Assembly: GCF_008831285.2 (NCBI RefSeq)
Contig: NC_045139.1
Span: 8,464,204 to 8,528,203 of the forward strand
DNA from: Nymphaea colorata
Taxonomy: Eukaryota; Streptophyta; Magnoliopsida; Nymphaeales; Nymphaeaceae
Length of the DNA stretch: 64,000 bases
Direction: 5' to 3'
A program made the translations under genes and the position numbers. Under the pieces are notes generated by a model that was given only the letters and a program-made list of their open reading frames with translations, had not been told where the DNA came from and did not search any database. Positions 58,168-64,000 of this stretch are shown here, one piece after another (the stretch's first letter is position 1; each line of letters begins with the position of its first letter).

Positions 58168-59175
58168 AAGATAATTACATCAACATTCACCTACTTCCCC
58201 CTTTTTGTCAAAACCAAGTTCCATCCCTGATCTCATTATCAGGTAAAGGCCAAGGCCAGATCCAGCTCATTATCAGGTAAAGTGCCTTCTCTAGTGACTA
58301 AATAGATGGGTTTGAACATGTTGATCATGGCCGGCCAATGTGATGGCCTAGGTTTTTATTTTTCTCTTTCTAAGTTCAACGTGAGATTATATAAGTCTGA
58401 TAGGTCCAAAGCTGGCAATCCCTGATCTTGTTATTCTGGCATACGATCCAATCATACAGGGATAATAAACGAGAAGGATATAAAAAACCAGCTCCGGATT
58501 TGAATCATACCCTTTTACGCACTATGATAATCATGATCCATTCTGGTATGAGGAATCTTTATCTGAACCTGGTCTGAGTGATCCACCCATGTCATGCGAT
58601 CTGATGAGTTACTGCTTTATCTGAAGGCGGAATACTTTTCCAAATCACAGACGCATAGAGCTTGACTGACTTCCACATTATTGGCATCTCATTAATATTT
58701 CAACAGCTTGTCATGTCAAGAAGTTGGCTAGAAAACACTCCCAACATCAAAAGCCTATAAATGTATGGCCATGGACGGGTTAAACCAATTAAAAAAAAAA
58801 CAAGAGGAAGAACATGATAAACCAAGAAAACTGGTCCGGCCATTACCTCCATCTTTCTAAATGTCCGATTACTAGAATTTGATACATAGAACTACCTTTT
58901 GTCTCAGTGAAGGAAGGAAAACGTAGAGTTGATTGAATGTAGAGACACTTGGAAGACACATATTCACTATGCCATGTTCAAGTTGTTCATCGTTCCTCCT
59001 TCTCTAACTCGTAAATACTGATCTACTCAAGCTCATACGTCCAGGAAAAACTTGTGACCATGCAGATCACAGAAGCAGAACCTTCGATACATATTATCAT
59101 GCATCGCTTTTAGTTGTGTCCCCATAAAACTTTCATATTTTAAGAACCAGCAGCCGTAGCATTCACAATATGTAA
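58168..59175. other. Intergenic, nothing recognised
   Basis: AT-rich; a short direct repeat of CAGCTCATTATCAGGTAAA / TCTCATTATCAGGTAAAG lies near 58230-58280. Confidence 0.45.
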
Positions 59176-59685
59176 GTGCAGCAGCACCGTGCTTTGGCCA
59201 CCGGGCAGCAATATGAAATGCTGAGATGGACAACAGGGAAGAAGCCAAGAATCTTCGATGCTGCTTCAATAATTGTCCTCATAACCAAAGCCCACAGTGA
59301 AAGACCACACTTGGGGTTTCTAATAACAGAAACAAGAAGGCTTCCACTAATCAACAGGGATTGTCTTCTCAGTTGCAAGAGTCATGAGAGGAACCATGAC
59401 AATAAATATGCAGCAATCCTTTTTCGTTTTGCAAGAAGCAGAGATTGCATCGGAGCGGGAGATAACATGTCCCACATCCCTGAAAACCCTTACAGCATAA
59501 AGTGTCAACCCATAGTGTCTTCAAAGCTAGCCCCACATACGAGGCTTGTCCATGTTTGTTCCGCAATGGAACCACCAGTAGAGAACTTTGGATATCTGAG
59601 GAAGAAACACAGACTCTTCTGTCACGCAATTGGTAGCGTCAGTGATAAAGTCAGCTCCAAGACCAGCCGAAGATGTCTTTTTTAA
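59176..59685 (+). other. Open frame of 169 codons, unknown
   Basis: The longest open stretch between SOBIR1 and the window end. The predicted protein (starting MQQHRALATGQQYEML) shows no motif I know, and the opposite strand is open for long stretches too, with hydrophobic Leu/Ile/Ser-rich translation. It may be a real exon on either strand or a chance opening. No splice or promoter evidence was judged good enough to decide. Confidence 0.15.
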
Positions 59686-62600
59686 TCATGATGGAAGCCA
59701 GGAAAAAGAAAAATAAAAGAAAAAGATCCAGTTGTATTTCCTTTGGCATGGTTGAAGAAACTCAAACAAGCATTAAGTCCTTGTAGGGATAAAAAGATCA
59801 TCATGTTCTTGATGTAGTAATGTCAGCTACCAATGCCAGTGCCTCTGAGTTAACCACACACAGCTGAGAAGAGCATAGGATAATCCATTTTCAGCTTGGC
59901 CAGCGAGAGTTGTTCTCAAACACCTCGAAATTGGGGAATGACAACTAAATTTTACTGAAATGTGTTGTTTGGCATAAAGTTGTAGAGGTCTGTCTTAACG
60001 TCAAATGCCTTTTGAAAAGAACCAATTCGGAGGCCTAACTACTGCTCATGTAAAGTCAGAAAGAAGATGATGTGGACCAAACATTACAAAAGCAAATGCT
60101 TCCCCAGAAATGAGGATCAGGTTGATCTGGAGGCTGTATTTGATTTGCGCATGACAGACCAAACAGAGTTCAGCTCTGCAGAACTTGTGAAAAACCACCC
60201 AGTCTTGCACCATCACAAGGTTGCTGCTGAAGATATGAGAAGGTCTCCACTTTTAGACATCCCCAAATGATTTCTATACAAGAGAATATGGAGACACTAT
60301 GTAATATATCTTCTGAATAACGTAATCATCCCCAGAAAATCAACCAATATCTTAATCCTTACTAGTCTTTTAGATGAGGTTTTCATCGAGTCATCATATT
60401 ACCGGAAGATATAGATCAATTGCAAGCATAACATACAAAACAAACAATAATCCTTAATCCGGTCACATATATATGCTTAAAAACCTGGCAGCGCAGGACT
60501 GCATTAAGCATACAGCAATATGGCAATATCATGACTCTCCTTCCCTTGGCCGGCTGCAAATAATCTGTGGCCAATTCATCATATGATAACGTCGTTACAT
60601 CAACAACTACAAACCTCATACATTCTAAGCAACACACAGAAACTCATGGCAAATGAGAGAGATGCAATTGAGAGAAAGAGAGACAGTTGCGCAACTAAAA
60701 ATCTACTCCACTAACTAGGAATAATTCCTTGCAACAAAGTATTTTCAGCATCATATGGGACAAATGCTTGACTCCTGATCTTAGGAATCCAAATCAGTGA
60801 AATACTTCACATTTATTTCAAATTTATTTTGCTCTTATCAAATTCTAACATCACCGCCATCACTTCCTGCTTACTCAATTACATAATGCCCTCAAGAAAC
60901 ATAGAGAAAAGCCACAAGACAGTCTCTCTTACGGGTTGACCACCAGTTCAAGATTGATCTTGTCAACAAATTCCTCAAACCAGTTACATCAAACTCATGC
61001 TCTTGTAGATCTCACAGAGAAAAAAAGTCAAAAACAATGCAGCGTAATAGTTGATAATATGATGAAACCATGTCTTGAAATAATTCTTACCCTCTACAAC
61101 CAATTGATACTCAGTTCCCAAGGTGAAGGTACAACCAATTTGTGTTGTTCAGAAGACATCGAATGAGAAAAGGGAATATAGTCATCCTTGATCCAAAAGA
61201 TCCTAAACCATTGCTTCCAACTTCTGTTCTTGTTAAGTAGAATCAATTTGATTATTATTGTATGTTGTTACATTAAACACATGTCAACAGAATTGCAGAC
61301 AAGGATGTCCCACCGATCAAAAAAATCAGAGAAATAGTCTACAAATTCAGTATCTGTCAAAAATCTGTGACTGTGAATGTGACGATTTTTAGACAGATAC
61401 TTTTATCATGTCCATACACATGTCTACCAAAGCTCAAAAAACAATCCCATCGTAAAAAATACTGCAAGCAACATGTTCTTGCATCACATACAAATAAATT
61501 TAAATCACATTGTTGTGTTTCAAATCTATGAATCATGTGGTAACTAGTAAGTGAATCAAACAGCACCTGATATGATTTTTAATAACCATTTTCCCCCTGC
61601 ACAAGGGGATGAAAGGCGCTTCTTCAGTCCCAAACAGACACCTGCACAAGAAATGGAAGAGGAGAGTCCTTCCAACCATGCTTGCACTTCAGTTCCAGGA
61701 ACTTCTTGAAAGCATCAAATCTACACATGAACAACTTTAGCTTGTCACACGTGAACAATTTCTTTCCAAAGAGATATAAGCAGTTTGGCCTTTTGCCTCA
61801 ACCTCCTACAGTCTAAATTTGATTACATATCTTACAAGCTTATTCTTCACTACAAAGCCTCATTGTGTTTCTCATATTTCTCCAAACAGAATAAATCAGT
61901 TTGAGTACAAGTTTCATTTTTTCGCCCCACTCCAAGCAGTTTACACAGAAGCATTGAAGTTGATCTCCACACTGATTCCAAACATTTTGTCTATCGGCAT
62001 TTGGCATTTCTTCCTCTCAAAGAAACCTTGCTCCTTATGCATACTCATCATCTCCAAAATGGAACTGCTGAACCTCTAACCTTTGCTTCAGTGCGACCTT
62101 CCAACTACCCCTTTCTGTTAACCAGGAAGGCCTTCACCTTCTTCAACAATTTATGAAATGCCATACTTAACAACCAAAGCCCCAGGAAACATGAATTATT
62201 CATTGCATGTTAATTTTAAGTACTCACAGCAACAGCATGTTGGCAAACTGAAGAGTAAATTATGAGATTAACTATTGTTTATGTGATTAACAATTTGACA
62301 TGACACAACTATCCAGTGTATGCACAATGCTCACTGGCGATTTCTTTTAGTAATCGATTTTGTAAGTATGTCATCATTAAGCAGCCTCCCAGTCTAACGA
62401 ATCACCCAAATAATTATCTTTAGCATCAGTCCTCACATGCCCTCCATATTATTGAAAGAAGCCATTTCCTGCTAGGAAAATGGTGAATTGTGTATAGGAT
62501 GACCAAGACTTTCAGCCCAACCTTGAACATGAAAGCAGAACAAAAATATTGATGAGGTACTTTGATTCTTCTCAGTGAAATAACCAATTACCAGCATGAA

Positions 62601-63403
62601 TTTCTGGTGGGTTCAGTTCAAGATGCTGGGTAAAACTAACAAAATCTCACAGCAAGAAAAAATCAAAGTAACAAAATGTTTAGGAAAAAGAAAAGGCTGC
62701 AGATAAAGTAAGCTGAACATGCACTAAATTTATGCAACTGTAGCAGAATCATATCTATTAACCATAAAATTGCTAATGCAAATGCTAAGTTGTCAACATC
62801 AACAGCTAATATGATAACAAGATACAAAAAAAATATGCTCATAAACGATACTGACTAGCAAGAATAAATTTCTAGCTCACTCTTCCTGTTTTTCGTTGTC
62901 TGGGGGTAGAACGTGTTTGTGCGGTCCTTAACTGGATGCTAGAATTAGCAAGACTCAACATTTCCATTTTACTAAGATTATTAATAACCTGATGAATATT
63001 CAGGTTTTCTAGATGCCCTAACTTCTGGTGAGGCACAACATTTACCATGCCAATTGTACCACCCGTTACAATTCAGGATACCAATATGTACATTTATGGA
63101 ACACCCATGCAGAGAGTGTTTTCTATCTGACAGTCAACTACCTATGGAGAAGCTCCCTAATCCTCCCTCTACCAAGCAAATAAGTCATCAAATAAGAACA
63201 GCCAAAACAAATGAAAAGATGCTTTTCAGACTTTTTGCATAAATAATGATATTTAATGACTAAGAGACATATTAATTGTGTGGGTCCCACTATTGCCTAA
63301 AATAACCAACCTCAGAAACTAATCTGCAGTCAAGTAAGTCATTTTCCCCAATAACATTTTTTTGAAAAGGTTTTTAAATTTAAAATATGAACAAATGGGC
63401 AAG
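59686..63403. other. Gene-poor region, nothing firmly recognised
   Basis: AT-rich sequence without a known protein match. A minus-strand stretch near 61640-61725 (KKFLELKCKHGWKDSPLPFL) could be an exon of an unknown gene but has no support beyond an open frame. Confidence 0.4.
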
Positions 63404-63453
63404 ACCCACGAATGACTACATTGTTTTTACCCACGAATGACTACATTGTTTTT
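63404..63453. repeat. Perfect 25-bp tandem duplication
   Basis: The unit ACCCACGAATGACTACATTG plus TTTTT occurs twice without change, at 63404-63428 and 63429-63453. Confidence 0.95.
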
Positions 63454-63664
63454 ACCACATGTCACGTGACTTCATAAAGGCCTTTTAGAAGAAATCCAAT
63501 CAAGGTGATCAACTTGTTCCTCCAAAGTTGGGTTGTTTCTCATATTAACATTCTAGTGACCATTGTGCACCCAGTATCAGTAATACGCATGTTCTGCTTA
63601 CATACGGCACACTAATAAAGAGGAAAAGCAGTCCTTGGTTTAGTAACTTGGAAGGTGACATTTT

Positions 63665-63804
63665 TAATTTCAGTAAAGGTTCTCTCAAAATCTACAAGAG
63701 AACCCATCCAATCAAACCTAGCAAAACTCCAAATGTGTCAAAACCGAATATTCCCAATTTCACTACAAGTTCTTCCAATAGCTACAGGAGATCCTATCCA
63801 TGCT
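63665..63804. repeat. Imperfect direct repeat of about 50 bp
   Basis: AATTTCAGTAAAGGTTCTCTC ... ATCTACAAGAGAACCCATCCA in pieces from 63665 is repeated as AATTTCACTACAAGTTCTTCC ... AGCTACAGGAGATCCTATCCA from about 63756, with several changes. Confidence 0.55.
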
Positions 63805-64000
63805 TTCCATGGATCTCAAGATCTAGTTAGTAACACATCTGATTGAATAATTGGACCATGATGATCTTCAGTATTGTGATAACCACCACATAAAGAGAAA
63901 AGTTCAGTTATGAATTTTATCACATGCAACCTAAGTTTTCCTTTAAAAAAAAGAGGTAGCCAGATGGACGTTACTATCAGATTTTCCATAACTCTTTTTT

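Noticed and set aside
61640-62085. Possible exons on the minus strand (KKFLELKCKHGWKDSPLPFL and SILEMMSMHKEQGFFERKK)
   Set aside because: They look somewhat like protein, but no family was recognised and splice sites are not convincing.
1-64000. Search for tRNA, rRNA and CRISPR features
   Set aside because: No full tRNA cloverleaf, rRNA segment or regular repeat-spacer array was found; only tRNA-like SINE heads.

Overview
The window looks like nuclear DNA from a flowering plant. Evidence: AT-rich intergenic sequence; spliced CYP71-type cytochrome P450 genes with one phase-0 intron at a fixed place; a UDP-sugar glycosyltransferase with a full plant PSPG box; an intronless SOBIR1-type receptor kinase; an exon of a plant coatomer epsilon subunit; degraded Ty1/copia retrotransposons; and MITE-like elements. 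No bacterial or viral gene layout is present. The species cannot be fixed from sequence alone.

Layout. 0.3-0.5 kb: one coatomer epsilon exon (minus strand). 2.3 kb: a short secreted-peptide-like reading frame. 4.1-5.5 kb: an intact single-exon family-1 glycosyltransferase (minus). 6.4-7.5 kb: a repeat-rich element with matching inverted ends. 8.2-18.9 kb: a plus-strand P450 array with two intact genes (8.2-10.2 and 17.1-18.9 kb) and, between them, a broken remnant at 12.5 kb. 22.8-49.4 kb: a large segmental tandem duplication. Copy 1 holds an intact minus-strand P450 (23.75-26.54 kb). Copy 2 holds a near-identical P450 (40.6-43.4 kb) disabled by a net 23-bp deletion, followed by a third, truncated P450 (45.2-45.7 kb). 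Copia fragments (32-40.3 kb) lie between and inside the copies, including a 252-bp 3' LTR with its polypurine tract. 49.4-55.2 kb: gene-poor repeats. 55.28-57.25 kb: SOBIR1-like receptor kinase. 57.3-64 kb: no gene recognised; a MITE with a clear TAA target-site duplication and some short repeats.

How the genes may work together. Three apparently intact P450s, at least three P450 pseudogenes and a glycosyltransferase within 41 kb resemble a tandemly grown specialised-metabolism locus: P450s would hydroxylate a small molecule at the endoplasmic reticulum and the UGT would add a sugar in the cytosol. This is an inference from proximity and family; no scaffold-forming enzyme is visible. SOBIR1 is a cell-surface immune co-receptor with no direct biochemical link to the P450s. 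The clearest results are the dated-looking duplication history and the different routes by which P450 copies died: helix-C deletion, 5' truncation, and exon-2 internal deletion.
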